NCBI GenBank assembly: GCA_016795425.1
Contig: JAEUHG010000273.1
Location: forward strand, 1 to 64,000
Length of the DNA: 64,000 nt
Direction of reading: 5' to 3'
Source of the DNA: Verrucomicrobiales bacterium
Lineage (GTDB): Bacteria > Verrucomicrobiota > Verrucomicrobiia > Limisphaerales > CAIMTB01
The stretch's first letter is position 1, and every line of letters starts with the position of its first letter. The translations under genes and the position numbers were made by a program. Of the stretch, positions 52,934 through 62,220 are shown one piece after another. The notes beneath the pieces were generated by a model. The model was not told where the DNA came from, searched no databases, and saw only the letters and a list, made by a program, of their open reading frames with translations.

Positions 52934-55797
52934 TTCTGAAGACGAACGGAAACCAACCCCGTGGACGGGTGCGTCAATCGGGCCGGCTCGCGGCGATGCT
53001 GGTGGTCCTCGCCACGCAGTGCGGGGCGGCCTCCGAACCAACGGCGCCCGCACAGCCAGCCATCGACTTTGCCAGGGACCTCCGCCCCATTCTCGAATCG
53101 CACTGCTTCGAGTGTCACGGTCCTGCCAAACAGAAGGCGGACCTGCGCTTGGACCGTCGATCCGCCGCATTGCGCGGTGGCGATGGCGGCCCGGCCATTG
53201 TGCCGGGCCGCAGTGGTGACAGCCTGCTCCTCCACCGCATCACCGCGACCTCGCCGGACGAAGTCATGCCGCCCAAGGGCGATCGCCTAAGCGAGCGAGA
53301 GGTTGGCGTATTGCGGGCCTGGATCGACCAGGGCGCTGTTTGGCCGGAGGACCGTCCTGGCGCGGAAGCCGAAGAAGCGCACTGGGCATTTCAACCCCTT
53401 CGCGAAACCAAGATACCCGCCGCCGGGACGGGCGAGGACTCCCGTTCCGCCGCCCCGGCCCAACCCATCGATGCGTTCATCCAGGAGCACCTGCGAAAGG
53501 CCGGACTCACGCTGTCGCCGGAAGCACCACGCCAAGTCCTGATTCGACGCCTTTACCTCGTGCTGCTGGGCGTGCACCCGACTTTCGAGGAAGTGCGCGC
53601 GTTTGAGGCTGATCCACGATCCGACGCTTTCGAACGGCTCGTCGATCAAGTCCTGAATGATCCGCGGTACGGCGAACGCTGGGCGCGACATTGGCTGGAC
53701 GTGATCCGGTTCGCCGAGAGCAACGGATTCGAAACCAACCGTGAACGCCCCACCGCATGGAAGTTTCGCGACTACATCATCGCGGCTTTCAATGAGGACC
53801 TTCCCTACGATCGTTTCATTCGCGAACAGATTGCCGGCGACGCCCTTGGTGCTCCCATCGCCACCGGATTTCTGGTGGGCGGTCCGGTGGACATCGTGGG
53901 AAGCCCGGACCCCGTTCTCACCGCCCAGCAACGGGCCGATGAGTTGGACGACATGGTGAACACCACGGGAACCGCCTTCCTGGGACTCACCCTGGGATGC
54001 GCCCGTTGCCATTCGCACAAATTCGATCCGATCGAGCAGCGCGAATATTACAGCCTCGCAGCGGTGTTCTCCGGCGTGCGACATGGCGAAACGCCGTTGC
54101 CGATTCCTCCGGAACAAGCGGATGCCAAAGCACGAGCCGACGCCCGTGTTGCGGACCTGGAACGACGTCTGGCACGGTTCATCGCCCCGACCGCGGCGAC
54201 AACCAACGCCGTGCCCGTTTCCCAACAGCGGCCCCCGGTCAATGCCCGGTTGAATACCGAGGCTTTTGCTCCCATCGAAGCACGGCGAGTGCGCTTTTCC
54301 ATCCTCGCCTCCACCGGCGGCGAACCCTGTCTTGACGAACTGGAAGTCTACGACGGCGAACGCAACGTGGCGTTGCACACCGCGGGGACTCGGGCCACCG
54401 CCTCCGGCACGCTGCCCGGCTACGAAATCCACAAGCTGGAACATCTCAATGACGGCAAGGTCGGGAACAGTCGGTCGTGGATTTCCAACACCCCCGGCAA
54501 AGGCTGGGTCCAACTCGAATTTCCCGGCCTCACCCGCATCGATCGCGTGGTCTGGAGCCGAGACCGGGAGGGCTCCTTCGCCGATCGTCTGCCGACCGAT
54601 TACCGCATCGAAGTGGCCACCGGCGAGGAGCAGTGGACCCTGGTGGCAAGTTCGGCCGACCGCTTGCCTGTCGCGGCCCAGCCTGGCGCCAAGACGACGC
54701 CCGCGATCGTCTATCGCTTCGACGGGTTGCCTGTGGAGGAAGCGGAACTTGGAAGACAGTGGCAGGCGGAACTCGAAAGGACCCGCAAGGAGTTGGCGAC
54801 ACTTGCCAAGCCCCCAACGACCTACGCGGGTCAATTCCGCGAACCTGGTTCCACCCATCGCCTTCATCGCGGCGATCCCATGCAAAAGCGGGAGGCGGTC
54901 GCCCCGGGCACACTCGCTCTCTTTCGCCCGCTGACCATGGCAGCGGATGAACCGGAACAGAAGCGACGCCTCCAACTCGCCGACTGGATCGCCAGCCCGG
55001 AGAATCCGCTCACCGCGCGCGTCCTGGTGAACCGGGTCTGGCAACACCATTTCGGGGTCGGTCTGGTGGACACCCCCAACGACTTCGGTCGCAACGGCGC
55101 ACGCCCCACCCATCCGGAATTGCTCGACTGGCTGGCCAGCGACTTCATGCAGCACGGGTGGAGCATCAAGGGCCTGCAACGCCGCATCGTGCTCTCCCGC
55201 GCCTGGCGTCAATCCCATGCCCCGCGCGCAGAGGCCCTGGCCGTCGATGCCGCCGATCGCCTCCTGTGGCGCTTTCCACCCCGGCGCCTCGAAGCTGAGG
55301 CGATTCGGGATTGCGTCCTCGAGGCCAGCGGGGCCCTGGTACGGACGGGGGGCGGCCCGAGCTTTCACCTGCACGAGGTCGATCGTGAGAATGTCTACCA
55401 TTACCACCCGAAGGAACGCTTCGGACCCGACGAGTTCCGCCGCATGATCTACGCCTACAAGGTCCGGATGGAACATGACGGCATCTTCGGTTCGTTCGAT
55501 TGCCCCGATGGCAGCCTGGTCGCCCCCAAGCGCAGCATCTCGACCACGCCATTGCAGGCGCTCAACCTCTTCAACAGCACATTCGTCCTGGATCAGGCGG
55601 AACGCCTGGCGGCCCGCGTGTCGCAGGAGGCGGGATCCGATCTTCCCGCACAGGTCCAGCGGGCCTGGGAATTGGCATTTCAGCGCGGACCGGCCGCCGA
55701 TGAATCCAAAGAGGCCGTGCTCCTGGCTCAGAGCCACGGGCTTCCCGCGCTTGCTCGCGCTCTCCTGAACGCGAACGAATTTCTCTTCATTCCATGA
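52930..55797 (+). CDS. PSCyt1-PSCyt2-PSD1 family exported cytochrome protein
   Basis: A 955-residue exported protein of the planctomycete/verrucomicrobial cytochrome family. After a signal (LAAMLVVLATQCGAA) comes PSCyt1 with haem site Cys59-F-E-Cys62-His63 (PILESHCFECHGP), then PSCyt2 (DAFIQEHLRKAGLTLSPEAP; RHWLDVIRFAESNGFETNRE). A discoidin/F5-8-type insert (DELEVYDGERNVALHTAG; GWVQLEFPGLTRIDRVVWSR) follows, then PSD1 (RVLVNRVWQHHFGVGLVDTP; LEASGALVRTGGG; PLQALNLFNSTFVLDQAE). It ends ATGA-overlapping the DUF1501 gene. The pair is abundant in PVC bacteria and thought to act in periplasmic polysaccharide or sulfated-glycan oxidation; this is not proven. Start GTG 52930 is shared with the remnant's stop. 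Confidence 0.93.
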   Translation: MILKTNGNQPRGRVRQSGRLAAMLVVLATQCGAASEPTAPAQPAIDFARDLRPILESHCFECHGPAKQKADLRLDRRSAALRGGDGGPAIVPGRSGDSLLLHRITATSPDEVMPPKGDRLSEREVGVLRAWIDQGAVWPEDRPGAEAEEAHWAFQPLRETKIPAAGTGEDSRSAAPAQPIDAFIQEHLRKAGLTLSPEAPRQVLIRRLYLVLLGVHPTFEEVRAFEADPRSDAFERLVDQVLNDPRYGERWARHWLDVIRFAESNGFETNRERPTAWKFRDYIIAAFNEDLPYDRFIREQIAGDALGAPIATGFLVGGPVDIVGSPDPVLTAQQRADELDDMVNTTGTAFLGLTLGCARCHSHKFDPIEQREYYSLAAVFSGVRHGETPLPIPPEQADAKARADARVADLERRLARFIAPTAATTNAVPVSQQRPPVNARLNTEAFAPIEARRVRFSILASTGGEPCLDELEVYDGERNVALHTAGTRATASGTLPGYEIHKLEHLNDGKVGNSRSWISNTPGKGWVQLEFPGLTRIDRVVWSRDREGSFADRLPTDYRIEVATGEEQWTLVASSADRLPVAAQPGAKTTPAIVYRFDGLPVEEAELGRQWQAELERTRKELATLAKPPTTYAGQFREPGSTHRLHRGDPMQKREAVAPGTLALFRPLTMAADEPEQKRRLQLADWIASPENPLTARVLVNRVWQHHFGVGLVDTPNDFGRNGARPTHPELLDWLASDFMQHGWSIKGLQRRIVLSRAWRQSHAPRAEALAVDAADRLLWRFPPRRLEAEAIRDCVLEASGALVRTGGGPSFHLHEVDRENVYHYHPKERFGPDEFRRMIYAYKVRMEHDGIFGSFDCPDGSLVAPKRSISTTPLQALNLFNSTFVLDQAERLAARVSQEAGSDLPAQVQRAWELAFQRGPAADESKEAVLLAQSHGLPALARALLNANEFLFIP

Positions 55798-57305
55798 CTC
55801 CGCCGACTCCTGGCTCTGTTCCCCAACCGCATCCCCTCTTGAATCGGCGCCGGTTCCTGTCCGACGCAGGTTTCGGGCTGGGAGCTATCGCCCTGACCCA
55901 TCTCCTGGGCACCGAGGGCCTTCTCGCCGCGAGTGTCTCCGGAAAGCAACCCCTGCGACCCGCCATCGATCCGTCGCACCCCTTTGCACCGCGAGCCCCG
56001 CATCACCTTCCCAAGGCGCATAAGGTCCTGGTCATCTTCTGCAGCGGAGCGTGCAGTCATCTGGACACCTTCGATTACAAGCCGGAACTGATCCGGCGCC
56101 ACGGCCAGCCGATGCCGGGACAGGACAAGCTCATCACCTTTCAGGGCGAGCAAGGCGCACTCACGCGCAGCCCCTGGGAGTTCCGGCCCCGCGGGCAGTG
56201 CGGCAAGATGGTGTCCGATCTCCTGCCTCGACTGGGCGATTGCGTGGATGACCTGTGTTTCATCCATTCAATGCAGGGAAAGACCAACACCCACGGGCCC
56301 GGGGAGAATTTCATGTCCACGGGATACACCCTGGACGGCTTTCCCAGCATGGGATCCTGGGTGACGTACGCTCTCGGCACCGGCAATCAAACGCTTCCAT
56401 CGTACGTCGCCATCCCCGATCCCCGCGGCAAGCCGCAAAACAGCGTCAACAACTGGGGTTCCGGTTTTCTTCCCGCCGCCTTCCAAGGGACCGCCTTCAA
56501 CGCCGCGAGTCCGATCCGAAACCTCGCGCGTCCCGACCGCATCCAGCCCGGTTCAGATCAAGCCACTCGCGACTTCCTCACGCGCCTCAATGAACGGCAC
56601 CTCGAACGATTCCCCGGCGACACCGAGCTCGCCGCCCGAATTGCGAGCTACGAGCTGGCCGCGCGCATGCAACTGAGCGTGCCGGAGGTCGCAGACTTGG
56701 GGAGTGAACCCGACCACATCCTGCGCCTCTACGGCGCCCACGAAACCGGATCCAAGGTGAAGGACATACGCGCCGCCTACGCCCGGAATTGCATTCTGGC
56801 ACGACGCCTCCTCGAGAAGGGCGTGCGCTTCGTCCAACTCTTCAACGGCGCCTACCAGACGGGCGGCGAAGGGGTCAGCAATTGGGACGGACACAAGGAT
56901 CTGCTCAACCAATACAGCGTCCACGGCCCCGTTCTCGATCAACCCACCGCGGGACTCCTCCTCGATCTCAAACAACGCGGACTGCTCCAGGACACGCTGG
57001 TCGTGTGGTGCACCGAGTTCGGCCGGATGCCGACCTTTCAGAAAGGGGCACAAGGACGGGACCACAATCCGCGGGGCTTCACCTGCTGGCTGGCGGGAGC
57101 GGGCGTGAAAGCGCCCTTCAGTTACGGGGCGACGGACGAGTTTGGCTACCAGGCGGCGGACAAGATCACCACCGTCTACGACCTTCACGCCACGGTGCTC
57201 CATCTGCTCGGCTTGGACCACGAGCGGCTCACGTTCTATCACAACGGACTCGAACGCCGCCTGACCGATGTCCACGGACACGTGGTGAGCGACATACTGG
57301 CCTAG
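55794..57305 (+). CDS. DUF1501 Tat-exported protein, partner of the PSD1 gene
   Basis: A 503-residue protein with a twin-arginine signal (NRRRFLSDAGFGLGAIALTH) and the DUF1501 fold, related to sulfatases/alkaline phosphatases: VLVIFCSGACSHLDTFDYKP near the N-terminus, and RGLLQDTLVVWCTEFGRMP, GRDHNPRGFTCWLAGAGVK plus DLHATVLHLLGLDHERLTFY near the C-terminus. Family function is not established. The start overlaps the PSD1 stop by 4 bp (ATGA), so the two are translated together. It is convergent with rho (36 bp). Confidence 0.93.
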   Translation: MTPPTPGSVPQPHPLLNRRRFLSDAGFGLGAIALTHLLGTEGLLAASVSGKQPLRPAIDPSHPFAPRAPHHLPKAHKVLVIFCSGACSHLDTFDYKPELIRRHGQPMPGQDKLITFQGEQGALTRSPWEFRPRGQCGKMVSDLLPRLGDCVDDLCFIHSMQGKTNTHGPGENFMSTGYTLDGFPSMGSWVTYALGTGNQTLPSYVAIPDPRGKPQNSVNNWGSGFLPAAFQGTAFNAASPIRNLARPDRIQPGSDQATRDFLTRLNERHLERFPGDTELAARIASYELAARMQLSVPEVADLGSEPDHILRLYGAHETGSKVKDIRAAYARNCILARRLLEKGVRFVQLFNGAYQTGGEGVSNWDGHKDLLNQYSVHGPVLDQPTAGLLLDLKQRGLLQDTLVVWCTEFGRMPTFQKGAQGRDHNPRGFTCWLAGAGVKAPFSYGATDEFGYQAADKITTVYDLHATVLHLLGLDHERLTFYHNGLERRLTDVHGHVVSDILA

Positions 57306-57341
57306 CGTTGGACTCGGCCGCCACTGACCCGCGACCACCGC

Positions 57342-58466
57342 TCAGGTCAGTTTGGTGAGAAGCTCGTCGTTGGTCTTATACTTTCGGACGGCGCCGAGCA
57401 GCGTCTCCATCGCTTCGACCGGATTCAGCTCCACCATCATGCGTCGGAGTTTGCGGATGGCATCGATCTGTTTCGCCGCGAAAAGCTTCTCTTCCTTGCG
57501 CGTGCCACTCTTTGGGATGTCGATGGAGGGGAACAGCCGCCGGTCGGACAACTTCCGATCCAGGACGAGTTCCATGTTACCGGTGCCCTTGAACTCCTGG
57601 AAAATGAGCTCGTCCATCCGGGAGCCGGTGTCAACCAGCGCGGTGGCGACAATGGTGAGCGATCCGCCGTGTTCGATCTTGCGCGCGGCGGCGAACATCT
57701 TGCGTGGGATCTCGAGGGCGCGGGCATCGACACCGCCGGTCATGGTCCGGCCGCTGCCGCCATGCACGCTGTTGTACGCGCGCGCCACACGGGTGATGGA
57801 ATCGAGCAGCACGAAGACATCCTTGCCCGTTTCCACCAGACGCCGGCAGCGCTCGATGGTGAAGCGGGAAAGCCGGACGTGGGTCTCGAGATCCATGTCA
57901 TTGGAGGAGGCGACGACCTCCGCCTTGACGGAGCGCTGGAAGTCCGTGACTTCCTCGGGCCGCTCATCGATCAGCAGCACGATCACGGTGACTTCGGGGT
58001 GATTGGCAGTCACCGCATTGGCGATCTGCTTGAGGATGGTGGTCTTGCCGGTGCGGGGCGGGGCCACGATCAAGCCGCGAGTTCCCCGCCCAATCGGCGT
58101 GACCAGGTCGATCACCCTTGTCTCGAGCTGGTCCGGCGTGGTTTCGAGCCGGAACTTCTCGATGGGATCGATGGTCGTCAGGTTCTCGAACCGGACCGAC
58201 TTCACGAATTCGCCGAAGGGCATGCCGTTGACATTCACGACTTCGCGAAGCTGGGGACTCACCCCGCGATGCGGCGGCTGAAGCCGGCCTTCGACCTGGC
58301 AACCCTCGCGCAAGAAATGGCGCTTGATGGTGTCCGGAGTCACGAAGACATCGGTGGGTCGTGGCTGATATCGATTGTCAGGCGACCGCAAAAACCCGAA
58401 ACCCTTTTCGGAAATCTCTAGGAATCCGGAGCCATACTCCGGGACATTGGTATTCGCATTATTCAT
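57342..58466 (-). CDS. rho: Transcription termination factor Rho, compact form
   Basis: A ~374-residue hexameric RNA helicase that ends transcription. The cold-shock-like primary RNA-binding domain starts almost at once (SGFLEISEKGFGFLRSPDNR; DVFVTPDTIKRH). The ATPase domain has Walker A PPRTGKTTILK, Q-loop VKAEVVASSNDMD, Walker B FVLLDSITR and the R-loop SGRTMTGGVDARAL. The N-terminal helical domain found in E. coli Rho (~45 residues) is absent. ATG 58466 is chosen; ATG 58481 or 58511 would add 5-15 residues, still not enough. The bicyclomycin/RNA-contact regions look intact by eye. Confidence 0.94.
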   Translation of the reverse strand: MNNANTNVPEYGSGFLEISEKGFGFLRSPDNRYQPRPTDVFVTPDTIKRHFLREGCQVEGRLQPPHRGVSPQLREVVNVNGMPFGEFVKSVRFENLTTIDPIEKFRLETTPDQLETRVIDLVTPIGRGTRGLIVAPPRTGKTTILKQIANAVTANHPEVTVIVLLIDERPEEVTDFQRSVKAEVVASSNDMDLETHVRLSRFTIERCRRLVETGKDVFVLLDSITRVARAYNSVHGGSGRTMTGGVDARALEIPRKMFAAARKIEHGGSLTIVATALVDTGSRMDELIFQEFKGTGNMELVLDRKLSDRRLFPSIDIPKSGTRKEEKLFAAKQIDAIRKLRRMMVELNPVEAMETLLGAVRKYKTNDELLTKLT

Positions 58467-58674
58467 GGCGACACACGCCATCTTCGACACGGGCCAAAAG
58501 TGGACACCCAAAACGGGAATGCTCCGGGATCCAACCTCAGAAACTGGAGAACCGTCGCAGTGGCTCCCCGCCGTGGGCCGATCGAAGCGGCCTGATGATC
58601 TGCGACGCGGAATCCTGTAGCCCCGGATCCCCGCAACCGCAACAAGTTTTTCGAGGGAATTACTCCCGAGTCAC

Positions 58675-59769
58675 TCACGGCCGGTCGGCCGCGCGGACAA
58701 TTTCGTCCAGAAAATCCACGATCATCCGTCCACGAGCCGCCGCGTTACTGTCGGTTTGTCCAGGAAACGTCCGCATTTTCAGCCGCACTGCGTACATGGG
58801 TTCCCCATTACGATCCGACAAGGGAAACACCGAGCCCGCATGATCCTTCCGGCTCGCCGCCGAGATGTCTCCCGCGTCCAGGGCCTTGGCCTCCGCAGGC
58901 GTGCCTTCCGTCCCTACCAATCCCGGATCCGAAGACGCCAAGGCCACCACCTTGCCGTCGCGCCGCCCGAACACCGTGAGGCCCAGCAACCGGGGAAACC
59001 GATCCATGCCCCGCTGCACCAGCATCTCCGGCAACGTCAGTGTGACATCGTAGACAATTCTCAGGCTTCGGAATTCACTGACCGAATCGGACTTGGTCCA
59101 GAACGCCATCCGCCCCTTCATGAAGCTGGTGTCATTGATGGACGGCATCGCTTCCTTGCCGTCCAACCGGCAAAGGATGGTATTGCCCTTCGTTTCCACC
59201 TCGAGGGTGTGCCATTCACCCAGCGGGATTCGGACTTCGGGCCCGATGGGATCGCTGCGCACGCCATTCACGAATTTGTAGAATCGAAACGAACGCCCCA
59301 GCGTGCTCGCCCGCAACACGTAGTAGTTCGTCGGATCCTGCAATCGAAATGCCAAACCCGCCATTTGCTCCACCCGCCCCGACACCGTTCGAAAGGTGAG
59401 CGTCGCGGTGAAATCGTGAAACACCGTGGGCTCGTATATCAGCAAGGGAAACCGCTCGTCGGTGGTGTCCTGCGACACCTGCGCCAGCACGGTCTCGCGG
59501 CTCATCGGCTTGGTCTCGCCAGGAAGGGCTGGAAGCGCCGACGGTCGATCCACACTGACGAGCTTCCAATCCGGCGCCGGGCCGCCTCCGGTGACCGCCG
59601 GGCGGTACTCGGCCGGCAGCGGTCCTGGATTCATGGCGTTAAAATCCAGGAACAACTCCGCGGCGGCGGCCGCGCGGGCATACCCCCCCAGAATCAGGAC
59701 CAATGCCCATCCTGCCGTCACGCAACGACGCAGCCCTGGGCCGCGGGCCAAAAAAACGAAAGGCTTCAA
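58675..59769 (-). CDS. Secreted concanavalin-A-like lectin-fold protein
   Basis: A 364-residue exported protein, last gene of the AraC/DUF1501 operon (4-bp ATGA overlap with DUF1501). A signal peptide (AGWALVLILGGYARAAAAAE) precedes a jelly-roll domain (LFLDFNAMNPG; VFHDFTATLTFRTVSG; AGLAFRLQDPTNYYVLRAST; GEWHTLEVETKGNTILCRLD) similar to DUF1080/LamG-like sugar-binding domains. The C-terminal ~120 residues (LGLTVFGRRDGKVVALASSD; GEPMYAVRLKMRTF) form a small alpha/beta unit of unknown type. It probably binds a glycan or an extracytoplasmic ligand. The 208 bp between its stop and the start of rho is clear of genes. Confidence 0.82.
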   Translation of the reverse strand: MKPFVFLARGPGLRRCVTAGWALVLILGGYARAAAAAELFLDFNAMNPGPLPAEYRPAVTGGGPAPDWKLVSVDRPSALPALPGETKPMSRETVLAQVSQDTTDERFPLLIYEPTVFHDFTATLTFRTVSGRVEQMAGLAFRLQDPTNYYVLRASTLGRSFRFYKFVNGVRSDPIGPEVRIPLGEWHTLEVETKGNTILCRLDGKEAMPSINDTSFMKGRMAFWTKSDSVSEFRSLRIVYDVTLTLPEMLVQRGMDRFPRLLGLTVFGRRDGKVVALASSDPGLVGTEGTPAEAKALDAGDISAASRKDHAGSVFPLSDRNGEPMYAVRLKMRTFPGQTDSNAAARGRMIVDFLDEIVRAADRP

Positions 59770-61214
59770 GCGATCAATTCCTTCACCACGTGTCCGTGCA
59801 CATCCGTGAGACGAAAGTCCCGCCCGGCGTGGCGGAACGTCAGCTTCTCGTGATCGAAGCCGAGCAGCGCCATCAGGGTGGCGTGGAGATCGTGGATGTG
59901 CACCGGTTTCTCCACCGCCTTGAATCCAAACTCATCCGTCGCGCCATGCACATAGCCACCACGCACGCCGCCCCCGGCGATCCAGGTCGTGAATCCGTAG
60001 TGATTGTGGTCCCGGCCATTGATCTTGCCGGCGTTGGATCCCGGCGTCGGCAACTCCACGGTCGGGGTCCGCCCAAACTCCCCACCCCAGATCACCAGGG
60101 TTTCATCGAGCAATCCCCGTTGCTTCAGATCGCGGAGCAGCGCCCCGATCGCCTGGTCGCATTCCTTCGCCAGCCGACGGTGGTTCACCTCGAGATCGTC
60201 ATGATTGTCCCAGGGCTGGCCCGCGCCGTGCCACACCTGAACGAAGCGGACCCCGCGCTCGATCAGCCGGCGGGCGATGAGTATTTGCCGGGCCTGCTGG
60301 CCCTCGCCGTACATGCGACGGATCGACTCGGGTTCCCGGCTGATGTCGAAGGCATCGGTCGCCTCCATCTGCATCCGGTACGCCAGCTCGAAGGATTGGA
60401 TCCGCGCCTCAAGTGAGGCCTCATGCTGGCGCGCGCGGCTGTGGCGTTCATTCAGCTCATAGAGCAGATCGAGCTGGGCGCGCTGCTCCGCCGGCGATGC
60501 CGCGCTATTGCGCACATGCTCCACCAAACGGTCGATCCTGGTATGCTGGGAATCGATGTAGGTGCCCTGAAAGACGCTCGGCAGAAAACCGGCCTGCCAG
60601 TTCTGAGATTCCTGGATCGGATACCCACCCGGACACATGGCGATGAAGCCGGGCAGATTCTGGTTGTCGGTACCCAGCCCGTAGGTCACCCAGGATCCAA
60701 AACTCGGACGCACCAGCCGCGCCTCGCCGCAGTTCATCAGCAGCAGCGAAGGTTCATGGTTCGGAACGTCCGCGTGGGTCGACCGAATCACCGCGATGTC
60801 GTCGATGCTCTGGGCGGTGTGCGCGAACAACTCGCTGACCTCAATCCCGCTCTGCCCGTACCGTTGGAACTGAAAGGGCGAGGCGAATGCCGCCCCCGTG
60901 CGGCGTTCCGTGGGCAGCGTCCCGGTGGGCAAAGCCTTTCCAGCCTGACGCTGCAGCTCGGGCTTTGGATCGAAGGTGTCGACGTGCGACGGTCCACCGT
61001 TCATGAACAGGTGAATCACCCGTTTCGCTTTGGCCGAAAAATGCGGTGCCTTCGGCAGCATCGGATTCACGTAACCGCCGGCCGTTGCGGGTGCCGCTCC
61101 CGGTCCGAGACCCGCCAGGCCGAGCAAACCGAATCCCATTCCCGCCCGGCCCAGGAACTCGCGACGCGTCAGAAAATGGTGGTCCAGTCGGAGCCCGTGG
61201 CGCGGACGGCTCAT
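59766..61214 (-). CDS. DUF1501 Tat-exported protein in a regulator-linked operon
   Basis: A 482-residue protein with a twin-arginine signal (TRREFLGRAGMGFGLLGLAG) and DUF1501 signatures: VIHLFMNGGPSHVDTFDPKP, RGVRFVQVWHGAGQPWDNH, LDETLVIWGGEFGRTP, GRDHNHYGFTTWIAGGGVRG and LHATLMALLGFDHEKLTFRH. Unlike the copy at 55.8 kb, it has no PSD1 partner. Its ATG overlaps the TGA of the AraC-type regulator and its TGA overlaps the ATG of the lectin-fold gene, so all three are translationally coupled. The fold resembles sulfatases/phosphatases; activity unproven. Confidence 0.92.
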   Translation of the reverse strand: MSRPRHGLRLDHHFLTRREFLGRAGMGFGLLGLAGLGPGAAPATAGGYVNPMLPKAPHFSAKAKRVIHLFMNGGPSHVDTFDPKPELQRQAGKALPTGTLPTERRTGAAFASPFQFQRYGQSGIEVSELFAHTAQSIDDIAVIRSTHADVPNHEPSLLLMNCGEARLVRPSFGSWVTYGLGTDNQNLPGFIAMCPGGYPIQESQNWQAGFLPSVFQGTYIDSQHTRIDRLVEHVRNSAASPAEQRAQLDLLYELNERHSRARQHEASLEARIQSFELAYRMQMEATDAFDISREPESIRRMYGEGQQARQILIARRLIERGVRFVQVWHGAGQPWDNHDDLEVNHRRLAKECDQAIGALLRDLKQRGLLDETLVIWGGEFGRTPTVELPTPGSNAGKINGRDHNHYGFTTWIAGGGVRGGYVHGATDEFGFKAVEKPVHIHDLHATLMALLGFDHEKLTFRHAGRDFRLTDVHGHVVKELIA

Positions 61215-62098
61215 GGTCGCGGCAGCTTCTGGCGATATTCAGTGGGAGATTCCCCGACCAGCCTGCGGAACACTCGATTGAAGTGGGTGAGCGACTGAAA
61301 CCCGACTTCGTAGGCGATCTCGGAGATGCGGAGGTTGGGATTGAGCAGAAGATTCTTGGCCTTCTCGATGCGCACGCGGGCCAGGTATTCGGTGAAGTGC
61401 AGGCTCGTGGCCTTCTTGAACATCTTGCAGAAGTAAAACGTGCTGCAATTGACCGCCTTGGCCACCTCGGCCAGCGACAGGTCCTCGCTCTGATGTTCGT
61501 CGATGAACTCCCGCGCCCGGGCGATCATCTGTGGTTCCGAATGATCCTGCTGCACCACCAGCTGATTGCTGACGATGGAAAGGTGTTCGGCGAAGATCGT
61601 GAGCAGTCGGACCATGGACTCATACTGCTTCGGCCCGATCACGCGGGTATGGAAGTAGGCCTCCTCGGCCTGGCTCAGATCGATCTTGAGACCCCAATCC
61701 ACCAGTTGTCGCGCCGTGCGCGCGAACTGGCTGCGCGTCGGGGTATGAGGAAACACCTGGCCGGTTTGCAGATAGCCCACCACCTCGCTGCCCAGCTTCA
61801 CCGGCACCACCGTGTCACAGAGACCGGCAAAGCACCGAACCGTCAGAGGCTCCGCCTGCCCGTTCTTCCGAATATCATCCTGCACCTCAAGACAGGCCGC
61901 GCAGCTCCGGCTGCTCTTCGCCATGAGCGCACAAAACGGACTCTCCTTCGGATGCGAACGCATGGCGAGCTGCCATGCCTCGGTCGGTTGAATGGCCAGG
62001 GGCAGGCCTGTCGTCTCGACAAAGGCCTTGGCGTAATCCTGGTAAATGCGCGACTGACTGAGGCGCTCGACCAGGCTCTTGCTTGCTTCGGGGTCCAT
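61211..62098 (-). CDS. AraC-family regulator with PocR sensor domain
   Basis: A 295-residue transcription regulator starting at ATG 62098. The N-terminal ~170 residues form a PocR domain with the Cys-rich core FCALMAKSSRSCAACLEV ... RCFAGLCDTVVPV and the small-molecule-binding turn GEVVGYLQTGQVF seen in PocR-type sensors. The C-terminal ~100 residues are two AraC helix-turn-helix motifs (LSLAEVAKAVNCSTFYFCKM; LRISEIAYEVGFQSLTHFNR, then FRRLVGESPTEYR). It is first in the operon with DUF1501 and the lectin-fold gene and likely controls that operon or a nearby promoter. The 122 bp divergent gap to the radical SAM gene is a candidate target site. Confidence 0.92.
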   Translation of the reverse strand: MDPEASKSLVERLSQSRIYQDYAKAFVETTGLPLAIQPTEAWQLAMRSHPKESPFCALMAKSSRSCAACLEVQDDIRKNGQAEPLTVRCFAGLCDTVVPVKLGSEVVGYLQTGQVFPHTPTRSQFARTARQLVDWGLKIDLSQAEEAYFHTRVIGPKQYESMVRLLTIFAEHLSIVSNQLVVQQDHSEPQMIARAREFIDEHQSEDLSLAEVAKAVNCSTFYFCKMFKKATSLHFTEYLARVRIEKAKNLLLNPNLRISEIAYEVGFQSLTHFNRVFRRLVGESPTEYRQKLPRP

Positions 62099-62220
62099 CA
62101 AACCGCTCCGAGGCTGGCGTAACAAACCGGCGCCCGCAACTCTCAATCCGCAAGAAAGGAGGGGATTAAGACAATTTTCGTGGGGCGTTTGCCTGCCACC
62201 CCGGGCTTCATCGTAACCGA

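Noticed and set aside
53287..55737. 816-codon open frame opposite the PSD1 gene
   Set aside because: Antisense shadow in GC-rich DNA; the plus strand carries all PSCyt1/PSCyt2/PSD1 motifs.
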